Numbered from the stretch's first letter, positions 8,651-18,390 are shown. The stretch is 64,000 nt of DNA from Nocardioides jejuensis (GCF_004337475.1 NZ_SJZJ01000002.1:124001-188000); one strand, 5' to 3'. Notes: generated by a model from the sequence alone, not told the origin. Program-made: numbers and translations.

Positions 8651-11332
8651 TCAGGCGCCCTTGACCAGGTTGCGCAGGACGTACTGCAGGATGCCGCCGT
8701 TGCGGTAGTAGTTCGCCTCACCGGGGGTGTCAATGCGGACGACGGCGTCGAACTCGACACCGGTGTCCGTGGCGACGCGCACCGTCTTCGGCGTCACACC
8801 GTCGTTGAGCGCCGTCAGGCCGGTGACCGAGAAGGTCTCCTCGCCCGTGAGGCCCAGCGAGTCGGCGTTCTGGCCGGCGGGGAACTGCAGCGGGACGACG
8901 CCCATGCCGATCAGGTTCGAGCGGTGGATGCGCTCGTACGACTCGGCGATGACGACCTTGACGCCCAGGAGCGAGGTGCCCTTGGCAGCCCAGTCACGGG
9001 ACGAGCCCGAGCCGTACTCCTTGCCCGACAGGACGACGAGCGGGATGCCGGCGGCCTGGTAGTTCTGCGAGGCGTCGTAGATGAAGCCGACGGGGCCGCC
9101 GTCCTGGGTGAAGTCGCGGGTGTAACCACCCTCGGTGCCCGGGGCCACCTGGTTGCGCAGGCGGATGTTGGCGAACGTGCCGCGGATCATGACCTCGTGG
9201 TTGCCACGGCGCGAGCCGTAGGAGTTGAAGTCACGCGGAGCAACGCCGTTGGCGGTGAGGTACTGACCCGCCGGGGTGTCGCCCTTGATGTTGCCGGCCG
9301 GCGAGATGTGGTCAGTGGTGACCGAGTCGCCGAGCTTCAGCAGGACGCGGGCGCCGGTGATGTCGGAGACCGGGGTGGTCTCGAGAGACATGCCGTCGAA
9401 GTACGGCGCCTTGCGGACGTACGTCGAGGACTCGTCCCACTCGAAGGTGTTGCCCTCCGGGGTGGGGAGCGACTGCCAGCGCTCGTCGCCGGCGAAGACG
9501 TCGGCGTAGTCCTTGGTGAACATCTCCTGCGTGATCGACTCGGCGATCACCTGCTCGACCTCGGACGGCGACGGCCAGATGTCCTTGAGGAAGACGTCGT
9601 TGCCGTCCTGGTCCTGACCGATCGGGTCGTTGAACAGGTCGATGTTCATGTTGCCGGCGATCGCGTAGGCGATGACGAGCGGCGGCGACGCGAGGTAGTT
9701 CATCTTCACGTCGGGGTTGATGCGACCCTCGAAGTTGCGGTTGCCGGAGAGGACCGAGACGACGGCGAGGTCGTGCTCGTTCACCGCGGCGGAGACCTCG
9801 GGGATGATCGGGCCCGAGTTGCCGATGCAGGTGACGCAGCCATAGCCGACCAGGTCGAAGCCAAGCTTCTCGAGGTACGGCGTGAGGCCGGACTTGTCGT
9901 AGTAGTCCGTGACGACCTTCGAGCCGGGGGCGAGGGTGGTCTTGACCCACGGCTTGCGGGTCAGGCCCTTCTCGACGGCCTTCTTCGCCAGGAGCGCGGC
10001 ACCGAGCATGACGGACGGGTTGGACGTGTTGGTGCAGGAGGTGATCGACGCGATCGTGACCGCGCCGTTCTCCAGCTCGAACGACGAACCGTCGGCCAGC
10101 GTGACCGGGATCTTGGCGTCGGGCTGCGAGGTGTACGTCGGCAGGTGGCCGGCGAACGACGTCGCGGCGTCGGTCAGCTGCACACGGTCCTGCGGGCGCT
10201 TCGGGCCGGCGATCGACGGGACGACCGTCGACAGGTCCAGCTCGAGCTTCTCGGAGAAGCGCGGCTCGGCCTCGGGGTCGAGCCACAGGCCCTGCTCCTT
10301 GGCGTACGCCTCGACCAGCGCGAGCTGGTCCTCGGAGCGGCCGGTGAGGCGCAGGTAGTTGATGGTCTCGTCGTCGATCGGGAAGATGCCGATCGTCGAG
10401 CCGAACTCCGGCGACATGTTGCCGATGGTGGCGCGGTTCGCGAGCGGGAGCGCGGCAACGCCGGCGCCGTAGAACTCGACGAACTTGCCGACCACACCGT
10501 GCTTGCGGAGCTGCTCGGTGATGGTGAGGACCAGGTCGGTCGCGGTGGTGCCCTCGGGCAGGTCGCCCGTGAGCTTGAAGCCGACGACGCGCGGGATCAG
10601 CATGGAGACCGGCTGGCCGAGGAGCGCCGCCTCGGCCTCGATGCCACCGACACCGAAGCCGACGACGCCGAGGCCGTTGACCATGGTGGTGTGCGAGTCG
10701 GTGCCGACGCAGGTGTCGGGGTACGCCTGGAGGACGCCGTCGACCGTGCGCGTGAAGACCGTGCGGGCCAGGTGCTCGATGTTGACCTGGTGGACGATGC
10801 CGGTGCCCGGCGGGACGACCTTGAAGTCGTCGAACGCGGTCTGGCCCCAGCGCAGGAACTGGTAACGCTCGCGGTTGCGCTCGTACTCGATGACCGTGTT
10901 CTTCTCGAACGCGTCCGGGGTGCCGAACGCCTCGGCGATGACGGAGTGGTCGATGACCATCTCGGCCGGCGAGAGCGGGTTGATCTTCGACGGGTCGCCG
11001 CCGAGGTCAGCCGCAGCCTCACGCAGGGTCGCGAGGTCGACGATGCAGGGGACGCCGGTGAAGTCCTGCATGATCACGCGCGCCGGCGTGAACTGGATCT
11101 CCTTGTCGGGCTCCGCGGTCTCGTCCCAGCCGGCCAGCGCCTTGATGTCGTCGGCGGTGATGTCGGCGCCGTCCTCCGTGCGGAGGAGGTTCTCCAGCAG
11201 CACCTTCAGCGAGAAGGGCAGGGAGTCGACGTCGAGGCCCTCGCCCGCGACGGCGTTGAGCCGGAAGATCTCGTACGACGTCCCGTTGACGTCGAGGGCG
11301 CCCTTGGCGCCGAAGCTGTCCTGACTGGCCAT
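8651..11332 (-). CDS. acnA: Aconitate hydratase (aconitase A)
   Basis: A 893-residue TCA-cycle enzyme that interconverts citrate and isocitrate through cis-aconitate. The AcnA/IRP1-type length and start are normal. The three [4Fe-4S] cysteines are visible: one in [12 protein letters not shown] near residue 433 and two in [13 protein letters not shown] near residue 500. Other family blocks include '[14 protein letters not shown]', '[17 protein letters not shown]' and, near the C-terminus, '[14 protein letters not shown]'. A GAGGAG Shine-Dalgarno precedes the ATG. It appears monocistronic, with a hairpin after it and a palindrome and a TTGACA hexamer about 115-125 bp ahead of the start that suggest dedicated regulation. 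Confidence 0.98.
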   Translation of the reverse strand: MASQDSFGAKGALDVNGTSYEIFRLNAVAGEGLDVDSLPFSLKVLLENLLRTEDGADITADDIKALAGWDETAEPDKEIQFTPARVIMQDFTGVPCIVDLATLREAAADLGGDPSKINPLSPAEMVIDHSVIAEAFGTPDAFEKNTVIEYERNRERYQFLRWGQTAFDDFKVVPPGTGIVHQVNIEHLARTVFTRTVDGVLQAYPDTCVGTDSHTTMVNGLGVVGFGVGGIEAEAALLGQPVSMLIPRVVGFKLTGDLPEGTTATDLVLTITEQLRKHGVVGKFVEFYGAGVAALPLANRATIGNMSPEFGSTIGIFPIDDETINYLRLTGRSEDQLALVEAYAKEQGLWLDPEAEPRFSEKLELDLSTVVPSIAGPKRPQDRVQLTDAATSFAGHLPTYTSQPDAKIPVTLADGSSFELENGAVTIASITSCTNTSNPSVMLGAALLAKKAVEKGLTRKPWVKTTLAPGSKVVTDYYDKSGLTPYLEKLGFDLVGYGCVTCIGNSGPIIPEVSAAVNEHDLAVVSVLSGNRNFEGRINPDVKMNYLASPPLVIAYAIAGNMNIDLFNDPIGQDQDGNDVFLKDIWPSPSEVEQVIAESITQEMFTKDYADVFAGDERWQSLPTPEGNTFEWDESSTYVRKAPYFDGMSLETTPVSDITGARVLLKLGDSVTTDHISPAGNIKGDTPAGQYLTANGVAPRDFNSYGSRRGNHEVMIRGTFANIRLRNQVAPGTEGGYTRDFTQDGGPVGFIYDASQNYQAAGIPLVVLSGKEYGSGSSRDWAAKGTSLLGVKVVIAESYERIHRSNLIGMGVVPLQFPAGQNADSLGLTGEETFSVTGLTALNDGVTPKTVRVATDTGVEFDAVVRIDTPGEANYYRNGGILQYVLRNLVKGA

Positions 11333-11446
11333 CAGTCACTTACTCCTCGTGTTGGTGGTGCTGCTTGCTAGGTGGCAACCCGGAGCCATACTGCCGCTCC
11401 CCCGCGGTAGCGGGTAGAGCATCGGCGGAAGTCTCAGAAACCGAAG

Positions 11447-11464
11447 TCTCTTGATGTCAAGATA
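11447..11464. promoter_or_regulatory. 18-bp palindrome upstream of acnA, MarR/PecS (TamR)-like operator
   Basis: The sequence TCTCTTGATGTCAAGATA is an 18-bp palindrome with a single mismatched pair; the inner TCTTGA-TG-TCAAGA is perfect. It lies about 115 bp upstream of the acnA ATG and overlaps the stop codon of the upstream methyltransferase gene. On the minus strand it includes TTGACA, a consensus -35 hexamer. From memory it resembles the palindromes bound by PecS/TamR-type MarR regulators ahead of aconitase genes in Streptomyces. No such regulator gene is in the window. Confidence 0.55.
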
Positions 11465-12686
11465 CATCACGTCGAGTGAACTGCGCGACGCATTCGACGT
11501 GGTGAGTCATGGGGAAGAGATCGAAGGCCCGCAGCGCCGTCAGCCGGTAGCCCATCTCCGCGAACAGCGCCACGTCGCGGGCGAGCGCGGCCGGGTCGCA
11601 GGCGACGTACGAGACGGCGCGCGGGGCCCGGTCGACGATCTGCGCGACGACGGCCTGCTTGGCGCCTTCACGCGGCGGGTCGAGCACGACCAGGTCGAAC
11701 GGCTCGTCGTACTCCTCCTTGAGGACCTCGGCCACGCCGCCGGCGACTGCGGACGCGTGGCGCCACATGCCGAGGTTGCGCTTGGCGTTCTGCACCGCGG
11801 CCGCGTCACCCTCGATGGCGACGACCTTGCCGCCGTCCCCCACCGCCTCCGCGAGGTACGCCGCGAAGAGACCCACGCCGGCGTACAGGTCCAGGGCCTT
11901 CTCCCCCGGCTGCGGCTGCAGCTGCTCGAGGACAGCGTCGACGAGGACCCGCGGCGCGTTGGGGTGCACCTGCCAGAAGCCGTCGCTCGCGACCTGGAAG
12001 TCGCGCGTGCCGGCCGACGCCTCGACCGTGCGCGTCACCAGACCGGAGTCGTCGGCCGTCGCCGGCGCCGTGATCAGGCAGTCGTCGACCTCGATGACGT
12101 CGTTGGAGCGGTACTTGCGCAGGCCCTTGCGGCCGGGAGCACCCGGCAGCCCGACGAACGTCGTGCGGGTGCGCCAGCGCAGACCTCGCTTGAGCTCCCT
12201 GTCCCCACCCGAGCAGTCCTCGACGACCAGGTTCGCCACCAGCGGGTCAGCCGGGTCGAGCTTCGCGATGCGGAGCAGCTGCTCACGCACGACGGCAGTC
12301 TTGAGGGCACGCTGGGCGGCCGGCTTCACGTGCTGGAAGTCGCAGCCGCCGCAGAGGCCGGGGCCCGCGACGGCGCACGGCGCCTCCACCCGGTCGGCGG
12401 ACGCCGTGAGGATCTCGACGGCGTCGGCGCGCCAGAAGCGGTCGCCCTCGGTGCCTTCCGTGATCTCGATGACCGCGGTCTCGCCGGGCAGGGAGTGGCG
12501 GACGAAGACGACACGCGTGTCGTCACCCACGGGCACGCGCGCGATGCAGAAGCCACCGTGCGCGATGTTGCCGACCTCGACCTCGAACCGGGTGCCGACC
12601 ATCGATGCACCGCGCGCCTTCTTCTCGCGGTTGACCCGCTGGCTCCGGCGCTGCTGGGTGTTACGAGGGCGCTGCTGGCCGCTCAT
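11457..12686 (-). CDS. Class I SAM-dependent RNA m5U methyltransferase (TrmA/RumA family)
   Basis: A 409-residue protein that probably methylates uridine C5 in rRNA or tRNA. In order there is a basic N-terminal tail, a TRAM-like domain (about residues 30-90), an iron-sulfur Cys set (CAVAGPGLCGGC near 100-112 and another Cys near 160), the SAM-binding motif DLYAGVGLFAAY, the LDPPREGA motif, and SYVACDPAALARD with the likely catalytic Cys. The start at 12686 forms an ATGA overlap with the stop of the KimA-like transporter gene, so the two are coupled. The same pairing occurs, from memory, as Rv2689c/Rv2690c in M. tuberculosis. The target nucleotide cannot be told from sequence. Confidence 0.9.
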   Translation of the reverse strand: MSGQQRPRNTQQRRSQRVNREKKARGASMVGTRFEVEVGNIAHGGFCIARVPVGDDTRVVFVRHSLPGETAVIEITEGTEGDRFWRADAVEILTASADRVEAPCAVAGPGLCGGCDFQHVKPAAQRALKTAVVREQLLRIAKLDPADPLVANLVVEDCSGGDRELKRGLRWRTRTTFVGLPGAPGRKGLRKYRSNDVIEVDDCLITAPATADDSGLVTRTVEASAGTRDFQVASDGFWQVHPNAPRVLVDAVLEQLQPQPGEKALDLYAGVGLFAAYLAEAVGDGGKVVAIEGDAAAVQNAKRNLGMWRHASAVAGGVAEVLKEEYDEPFDLVVLDPPREGAKQAVVAQIVDRAPRAVSYVACDPAALARDVALFAEMGYRLTALRAFDLFPMTHHVECVAQFTRRDVS

Positions 12687-14731
12687 TCGTCTCCTTCTCC
12701 ACGGGCATCGCCCTCTTCTCGGGTGCGGCCACGGCGGAGGTCTCCGGCGTGGACGCGGCCCTGCTCCCGACGTTCACGCTCGAGCGCAACTGCGGAGGAC
12801 CGCAGCTGGAACGGCACGGACGTCACCATGATCCCGGGCGTGAAGAGCAGGCGGCCCTTCAGCCGCAGGGCGGTCTGGTTGTGGAGCAGCTGCTCCCACC
12901 ACCGGCCCACGACGTACTCCGGGATGTAGACCGCGACGACGCCGCGGGGGTGTTGCTTCCGGACCTCGACTGCGTAGTCGATGATCGGACGGATGATCTC
13001 GCGGTACGGCGAGTGCAGGACCTTGAGCGGCACGTCGATGCCCCGCTCGTCCCACTGGTCCAGCAGCCGCTTGGTGGTGTCGTCGTCGATGTCGACGAAG
13101 ATCGCCTCGAGCGTGTTGGGCCGCGTCGCCTTGGCGAAGGCGAGGGCGCGCAGGGTCGGCTTGTGCAGCTTGGAGACCAGCACGATCGCGTGGACGCGGG
13201 TCGGCATGACCTTGTCCTGCTCGTCGGCCTTGAGCTCCTCGGCGACCCGGTCGTAGTGCTTGCGGATCCCCTTCATCAGCACGAAGAAGAACGCCATCGC
13301 CAGGATCGCGATCCACGCGCCGGCGAGGAACTTCGTCAGCAGCACGATCACGAAGACGACCGCGGTCATCGCCAGGCCGAAGGTGTTGATGGCCCGGGAG
13401 CGGTACATCCGGCGGCGTTCGGCCGGATCGGTCTCGGACTTCAGGTGCCGCGTCCAGTGCCGGATCATGCCGAGCTGGCTGAGGTTGAAGGAGACGAAGA
13501 CGCCGACGATGTAGAGCTGGATCAGTCGCGTCGGCTCGGCGTCGAAGGCGATGATCAGGACCATCGCGAGCGTCGCCAGGAAGATGATGCCGTTGCTGTA
13601 GGCGAGGCGGTCGCCGCGCGAGGCGAGGGCCCGCGGCGCGTAGCCGTCCTGCGCGAGGATCGAGCCGAGCACCGGGAACCCGTTGAACGCCGTGTTGGCG
13701 GCGAGCACGAGGATGATGCCGGTCGTGGCGACGATGAAGTAGAAGCCCGGCGGGAAGCCGTCGAAGACCGCGCGGGCGATCTGCGCGATCACGGTGTGCT
13801 GGTCGTAGCCCTCGGGCAGCGGCTGGCCGTGCAGCGTGAGGCGGTCGATGTCGTCGGGGTCGACGTACTTCAGGCCCATGCTGCGGGCCAGGCCGATGAT
13901 GCTGATGAGCATGGTGATGGCGATGCCGCCGAGGAGCGCGAGGGTGGTGGCGGCGTTCTTCGACTTCGGCTTCTTGAACGCCGGCACGCCGTTGGAGATC
14001 GCCTCGACACCGGTCAGCGCGGCACAGCCGGAGGAGAAGGCGCGGGCAAGCAGGAAGATCAGCGCAATCTGGCCCAGGTCGCCCTCGTAGCCCGGAGCCG
14101 GCGCGATGGTCAGGTCGGCGCTCTCGACGTCCGGCAGGTTGCCGGTGATGCCGAGGAAGAGGCCGTAGATGCCCATGCCGATGACGCCGGCCATGAACGC
14201 ATACGTCGGGATGGCGAAGGCCGTGCCCGACTCGCGCACGCCGCGCAGGTTCACGCCCGCGAGGAGGATGACGAGCGCACAGGCCCACGCTGTCTCGTGG
14301 TGGTTGATGAACGGCAGCGCGGATGCGGCGTTCTGCACGCCGGAGGAGATCGACACCGCGACCGTCAGGACGTAGTCGACCAGCAGCGCACTCGCCACGG
14401 TGACGCCCGCCGTACGACCAAGGTTGACCGTGGCGACCTCGTAGTCGCCGCCGCCGGACGGGTAGGCGTGGACGTTCTGGCGGTAGGAGAGGACGACGGT
14501 GAGCATGACCAGCGCGACCGCGAGGCCGATCTTCCAGCTGAACGCGTACGCCGTGACGCCGGCCGCGGACAGCATGATGAAGACCTCGTCCGGGGCGTAG
14601 GCGACCGACGAGAGCGCGTCACTGGCGAAGACCGGGAGCGCGATCCGCTTCGGAAGGAGCGTCTCCCCCAGCTGCGATGAGCTGAGCTTGCGGCCCAGGA
14701 GGATGCGCTTTGATACGTCGCCGACACTCAC
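12683..14731 (-). CDS. APC-superfamily transporter, KimA-like potassium importer
   Basis: A 682-residue inner-membrane protein with about 12 transmembrane segments in residues 35-480 and a ~190-residue cytoplasmic C-terminal domain. Blocks such as 'FASDALSSVAYAPDE', 'LSYRQNVHAYPSGGGDYEVA', and 'LLVDYVLTVAVSISSGVQNA' match, from memory, Bacillus KimA (YdaO), a K+/H+ symporter, better than amino-acid permeases. The gene is divergent, 52 bp away, from two TrkA-type RCK genes, which strengthens a K+ role. A general 'APC amino-acid permease' annotation is the alternative. It is followed by the RNA methyltransferase with an ATGA overlap. Confidence 0.85.
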   Translation of the reverse strand: MSVGDVSKRILLGRKLSSSQLGETLLPKRIALPVFASDALSSVAYAPDEVFIMLSAAGVTAYAFSWKIGLAVALVMLTVVLSYRQNVHAYPSGGGDYEVATVNLGRTAGVTVASALLVDYVLTVAVSISSGVQNAASALPFINHHETAWACALVILLAGVNLRGVRESGTAFAIPTYAFMAGVIGMGIYGLFLGITGNLPDVESADLTIAPAPGYEGDLGQIALIFLLARAFSSGCAALTGVEAISNGVPAFKKPKSKNAATTLALLGGIAITMLISIIGLARSMGLKYVDPDDIDRLTLHGQPLPEGYDQHTVIAQIARAVFDGFPPGFYFIVATTGIILVLAANTAFNGFPVLGSILAQDGYAPRALASRGDRLAYSNGIIFLATLAMVLIIAFDAEPTRLIQLYIVGVFVSFNLSQLGMIRHWTRHLKSETDPAERRRMYRSRAINTFGLAMTAVVFVIVLLTKFLAGAWIAILAMAFFFVLMKGIRKHYDRVAEELKADEQDKVMPTRVHAIVLVSKLHKPTLRALAFAKATRPNTLEAIFVDIDDDTTKRLLDQWDERGIDVPLKVLHSPYREIIRPIIDYAVEVRKQHPRGVVAVYIPEYVVGRWWEQLLHNQTALRLKGRLLFTPGIMVTSVPFQLRSSAVALERERREQGRVHAGDLRRGRTREEGDARGEGDE

Positions 14732-14783
14732 GAACGACGAGGCTAGTGCACCGCTGTCGTCGTGCCTGCGTTAGCGTCAGCGT

Positions 14784-15446
14784 GTGCACGTCGTGATCAT
14801 GGGCTGCGGCCGCGTCGGTTCGACGCTCGCGCGCAGCCTCGAGGACCGCAACCACACCGTTTCGGTGATCGACAACAACGCAGACGCCTTCCGGCGCCTG
14901 GGTCCGTCGTTCAACGGGGAGAAGGTCGTGGGCTACGGCTTCGACCAGGAAGTCCTGGAGAAGGCCGGCATCCGGCGCGCCGACGCGTTCGCCGCGGTGT
15001 CCAGCGGTGACAACTCCAACATCATCGCGGCGCGCGTCGCGCGGGAGTCGTTCGGCATCCAGCAGGTCGTCGCCCGCATCTACGACCCGGGCCGCGCCGA
15101 GGTCTACCAGCGCCTCGGCATCACCACAGTCGCCACCGTCAAGTGGACCGCCGACCAGGTGCTCCGCCGCCTGCTCCCGGCCGGCGCCGAGCCGGACTTC
15201 CGCGACCCGTCCGGCACCATCCGCGTCGACCACATCGGCGCCCCCGAGGCCTGGATCGGTCACAAGATGATCGACTTCCAGATCCAGTCGGGCGCCCGCG
15301 TCGCGTGGATCGACCGCCTCGGCGAGGGCATCCTGCCCACGCGCGACACCTTCCTGCAGGAAGGCGACCGCCTCCACCTCGTCATGCGCGAAGAGACCGC
15401 CTCCGCGGCGTACGACGTCCTCCGCAACGGCCCCGAGGAGCACTGA
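14784..15446 (+). CDS. ceoB: TrkA-type RCK potassium-transport regulator 1
   Basis: A 220-residue cytoplasmic protein with an N-terminal Rossmann NAD(P)-binding RCK_N domain (GCGRVGSTLARSLE, then VIDNN with the acidic residue that ends beta-2) and a C-terminal RCK_C ligand-binding domain (about 140-215). Such proteins gate K+ channels or transporters. The start is GTG. It is followed 7 bases later by a second, related RCK gene and is divergent from the KimA-like transporter. The pair and its neighbours correspond by order to ceoB-ceoC of M. tuberculosis (from memory), hence the symbol. Confidence 0.92.
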   Translation: MHVVIMGCGRVGSTLARSLEDRNHTVSVIDNNADAFRRLGPSFNGEKVVGYGFDQEVLEKAGIRRADAFAAVSSGDNSNIIAARVARESFGIQQVVARIYDPGRAEVYQRLGITTVATVKWTADQVLRRLLPAGAEPDFRDPSGTIRVDHIGAPEAWIGHKMIDFQIQSGARVAWIDRLGEGILPTRDTFLQEGDRLHLVMREETASAAYDVLRNGPEEH

Positions 15447-15453
15447 CCCACTC

Positions 15454-16122
15454 ATGCGTGTAGCCATCGCCGGAGCCGGCGCTGTCGGCCGGTCCATCGC
15501 CCGTGAGCTGATCGGCAACGGTCACGACGTGCTGCTGGTCGACAAGGACCCCGACTCCATCCGCCCCGAGCGCGTCCCGAACGCCGAGTGGCTGCTCGCC
15601 GACTCCTGCGAGCTGAGCTCGCTGGAGGAAGCACGGTTCGAGCACTGCGACGTGGTCATCGCCGCGACGGGTGACGACAAGGTCAACCTCGTGACGTCGC
15701 TGCTGGCGAAGACCGAGTTCGGTGTGCCGCGCACGGTCGCACGGATCAACCACCCCAACAACGAGTGGCTCTTCACCGAGGCCTGGGGCGTCGACGTCAG
15801 CGTCTCGACCCCGCGCATCATGTCGGCGCTGGTCGAGGAAGCCGTCTCCGTCGGCGACCTCGTGCGCCTCTTCACGTTCCGCAAGGGCAACGCCAACCTC
15901 GTCGAGATGGTGCTGCCCGCAGACTCTCCGCACGTCGGCGTCCCGAGCGGCAACGTGCCGTGGCCGGCCAACTGCGCGCTGGTGACCATCCTGCGCGACG
16001 GGCAGGTCTATGCCCCTGACGCCGAGCAGCCGCTCGAGTCGGGCGACGAGCTGCTCTTCGTCGTGCCTGCCGAGGTCGAGGAGGAGCTCGAGAAGCTCCT
16101 CTCCCCGCGCTCGCACGGCTGA
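15454..16122 (+). CDS. ceoC: TrkA-type RCK potassium-transport regulator 2
   Basis: A 222-residue RCK protein with the Rossmann motif GAGAVGRSIAREL, the acidic 'LLVDKDPD' that binds the adenosine ribose, 'VVIAATGDDKVNL', and a C-terminal RCK_C domain (about 140-218). It is a second regulatory subunit next to the first copy, 7 bases downstream and in the same operon. The two are diverged paralogues, which fits a heteromeric regulator of the divergent potassium transporter. Only 7 bases separate its stop from that of the convergent DUF3159 gene, leaving no room for a terminator. Confidence 0.92.
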   Translation: MRVAIAGAGAVGRSIARELIGNGHDVLLVDKDPDSIRPERVPNAEWLLADSCELSSLEEARFEHCDVVIAATGDDKVNLVTSLLAKTEFGVPRTVARINHPNNEWLFTEAWGVDVSVSTPRIMSALVEEAVSVGDLVRLFTFRKGNANLVEMVLPADSPHVGVPSGNVPWPANCALVTILRDGQVYAPDAEQPLESGDELLFVVPAEVEEELEKLLSPRSHG

Positions 16123-16129
16123 CGCAGGC

Positions 16130-16852
16130 TCAGCCCTCGGCCGCGACCGGCGTCCGGTTGCGGCCGAGCAGCCACACCATCAGCGCGAGCGAGGCGAGCT
16201 GCAGCGGCCACCCCATGACCAGCTTGCAGGCGCCCAGGATGCCGACGGCGACACCGCTGTCGAGCGGCCCATGGCTCGCGAGCAGGTAGACCGGCGCCTG
16301 CACGACGACGCGCAGCACGCACGGCGCGACGAGCACCCAGGTGAGCTGGCTGCAGAGCCGGCGCACCCGTACGTCGTCGCGCCAGCCGGTCGGGTCACCG
16401 GTGACACTGCCGACCATGAAGCCGACCAGCGGCCACCGGGTGACGATCGACAGGATCAGCGCCGCCGCGTAGCCGGCGTTGTAGAGCAGGCCCGGCAGGA
16501 AGTAGGCCAGCGCCTGGTCGTCCGCGCTCCCGCCGCCGCGGGCAGCACGCCACGCGAACGCCGCACCGATGCCGATGCCGAACAGGGCGTTGACCGCGAA
16601 CTGCACCGTCTGCCGCTGCACGACCCGCGCCAGCAGGGCGACCAGGGCCGCACCGAGACTGATGCCGAGGGCCAGCGGCAGCTCGCGCGTCGTCAGGAAG
16701 ATGACGGTGAACAGGATCGTGGGCACAGCCGCCTCGACCATGCCGCGCCGGCCGCCGAGGGCGGTGCTCAGCTGGCGGCGTACGACGGCCTCGACCGTCT
16801 CCGTCGTGGCGTGGTGGTCGCCGGCACCGCGCAGGTCGGCGATGTCGTTCAC
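16130..16852 (-). CDS. DUF3159 integral membrane protein
   Basis: A 240-residue protein with about six predicted transmembrane helices and the DUF3159 family's N-terminal pattern 'VVRRQLSTALGGRRGMVEAAVPT'. Function is unknown. Its ATG overlaps the stop of the OB-fold gene (ATGA), so the two are co-translated. It is the last gene of the dut-DUF3710-OB-DUF3159 operon, an arrangement conserved in actinobacteria. Confidence 0.88.
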   Translation of the reverse strand: MNDIADLRGAGDHHATTETVEAVVRRQLSTALGGRRGMVEAAVPTILFTVIFLTTRELPLALGISLGAALVALLARVVQRQTVQFAVNALFGIGIGAAFAWRAARGGGSADDQALAYFLPGLLYNAGYAAALILSIVTRWPLVGFMVGSVTGDPTGWRDDVRVRRLCSQLTWVLVAPCVLRVVVQAPVYLLASHGPLDSGVAVGILGACKLVMGWPLQLASLALMVWLLGRNRTPVAAEG

Positions 16853-17214
16853 GAGGTGAGCTCGTAGCGCGGGTTGAACATCACGCGGTGACCGTCCTGG
16901 ACGCCGATCCGACCCTCGACCCGGATCGAGCGGCCCGGGCTGATCCCGGTGATCCGGCGGCGACCGAGCCAGACGACCGTGAGGACATCCGAGCCGTCGA
17001 AGAGCTCGGCCTCAAGCGCCGGCACGCCACCGCGCGGGCGCAGCGTCACCGTGCGGAGCGAGCCCTGCAGCTTGATGTGCTGCCGGTCGGGCGCGTCGGC
17101 GATGGCACAGCAGCCCGACCCCTCGACCGACTTCTGCAGCTCGCGGGCGTGCTGGTCGGTGCTGTCGGCCCAGCGGCTGATCGTGCGGCGCAGCCGCGAG
17201 CGTCCGTCTCCCAT
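16849..17214 (-). CDS. OB-fold nucleic-acid-binding-domain protein
   Basis: A 121-residue protein with a single predicted OB-fold (about residues 40-118): 'VKLQGSLRTVTLRP'-type strands, then 'AELFDGSDVLTVVWLGRRRITGI' and 'VEGRIGVQDGHRVMFNPRYEL'. The pattern resembles the tRNA-anti/RecG-wedge type OB domain. Partner and substrate are unknown. It lies 20 bp after the DUF3710 gene and overlaps the DUF3159 start by 4 bases. By position it corresponds, from memory, to Rv2694c. Confidence 0.87.
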   Translation of the reverse strand: MGDGRSRLRRTISRWADSTDQHARELQKSVEGSGCCAIADAPDRQHIKLQGSLRTVTLRPRGGVPALEAELFDGSDVLTVVWLGRRRITGISPGRSIRVEGRIGVQDGHRVMFNPRYELTS

Positions 17215-17234
17215 GACTCCAGCCTAGGCCGGTT

Positions 17235-17864
17235 TCAGACGCGCCGGGCGTCGCTGGGGACGGCGAGCGGCAGCGGGTCGCCCGGCGCCATCGCACCGGC
17301 ACCCCGGCGGACGATGAGCGACAACAGTGCCTGGTCGTACGCCGGGCGGACCGCGTCGTCGCGGACGGGGGCACCGATCAGCGTGGCGCGGACGAACCAG
17401 CGCGGGCCGTCGATGCCGACGATGCGGGTCTCCTGGAGCACCTCGGAGCCGTCGGGGAGCTGACCGGGCACGCGGCACACGAGCTCGGTGCCGAAGCGAC
17501 CGTCCGCCTCGGTGGCCGTGCCACCGCGCTGCGCGGCGTCGGCCGCGATCTGCGGGCGGATCTCGTCCCACATGTCGCCACCACGGCTCGCCGCGAAGGC
17601 CCGGACCTCGAGCGCGCCCTGGTCGCCGGCGAAGATGACGGACTGGACCTCGCCGCTCGCCTCCTCGACCTGCATCCGGATCTCGAATCCGTCGACGTGC
17701 GTCAGCACGATGCCGCCCAGGTCGACGCGCGGGGCGCCGTCCTCCAGGTCGACCTCGCTGATGTCGAGCGGACGCACAGGGGTGGCCGGTGCCTCGTCGG
17801 CGGCCGCGCCGCTGACCGGCGACGCCTCGACGGGAGCAGCGTTCTTCTTGCGCTTGTTGAACAT
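17235..17864 (-). CDS. DUF3710 family protein
   Basis: A 209-residue soluble protein of family DUF3710. After a low-complexity basic/Ala-rich start ([11 protein letters not shown]) it has the family core with 'VDLGGIVLTHVDGFEIRMQVEE', 'GALEVRAFAASRGGDMWDEI' and 'RWFVRATLIGAPV'. Function unknown. Its ATG overlaps the dut stop by one base (TGATG), indicating coupling to dut. The conserved pairing with dUTPase suggests nucleotide or DNA metabolism, but nothing in the sequence proves this. Confidence 0.87.
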   Translation of the reverse strand: MFNKRKKNAAPVEASPVSGAAADEAPATPVRPLDISEVDLEDGAPRVDLGGIVLTHVDGFEIRMQVEEASGEVQSVIFAGDQGALEVRAFAASRGGDMWDEIRPQIAADAAQRGGTATEADGRFGTELVCRVPGQLPDGSEVLQETRIVGIDGPRWFVRATLIGAPVRDDAVRPAYDQALLSLIVRRGAGAMAPGDPLPLAVPSDARRV

Positions 17865-18337
17865 CAGTGGGTGCTCCCAGCAGTGAGTGAGTCAGGGGCG
17901 GTGAACCCGCCGGTGGAGCCGTGGCCGCCGGCACCGCGGGAGGTCTCGTCGAGCGACTCGACCTCGATGAATCGGGCGCGCTCGACGCGCTGGACGACGA
18001 GCTGGGCGATGCGGTCACCGCGGCGCAGCTCGATCGGGGTGGACGGGTCCAGGTTTACCAGGCAGACCTGGATCTCGCCGCGGTAGCCCGCGTCGACGGT
18101 GCCCGGTGCGTTGACGATGGAGAGGCCGGACTTCCACGCGAGGCCGGAGCGCGGGTGCACGAGGCCGACGAAGCCGTCGGGCAGGGCCAGCGCGATGCCC
18201 GTCGGGACGAGCTGGCGCTCCCCCGGTGCGAGCGTCACGTCGACGGTCGTGACCAGGTCGGCGCCGGCATCGCCGGGGTGGGCATAGGCCGGCAGCGGCA
18301 CGTCCGGGTCGAGCCGGACGATGGCGATGTCACACAT
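17864..18337 (-). CDS. dut: dUTP diphosphatase
   Basis: A 157-residue trimeric dUTPase that hydrolyses dUTP to dUMP and pyrophosphate, preventing uracil incorporation and supplying dTMP synthesis. The conserved motifs are visible: '[10 protein letters not shown]' (motif 1), '[19 protein letters not shown]' (motifs 2-3 region, with the catalytic Asp in '[13 protein letters not shown]'), '[14 protein letters not shown]' (motif 4) and the flexible '[12 protein letters not shown]' (motif 5). Complete. It heads the operon with DUF3710, OB-fold and DUF3159, and is divergent from the DUF3093 gene. Confidence 0.97.
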   Translation of the reverse strand: MCDIAIVRLDPDVPLPAYAHPGDAGADLVTTVDVTLAPGERQLVPTGIALALPDGFVGLVHPRSGLAWKSGLSIVNAPGTVDAGYRGEIQVCLVNLDPSTPIELRRGDRIAQLVVQRVERARFIEVESLDETSRGAGGHGSTGGFTAPDSLTAGSTH

Positions 18338-18390
18338 GATTGCCGACCCTACCTGCGCGGTCCCACACCCGGGATGTCAGGATCTCTCCC

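Noticed and set aside
8546..11371. Plus-strand open frame of about 940 codons opposite acnA
   Set aside because: Shadow of the aconitase codons; composition is low-complexity and there is no ribosome-binding site or homology.
14732..14783. Cyclic di-AMP (ydaO-type) riboswitch upstream of the KimA-like gene
   Set aside because: The divergent gap is only 52 bp, too short for the riboswitch, and no conserved elements were seen.
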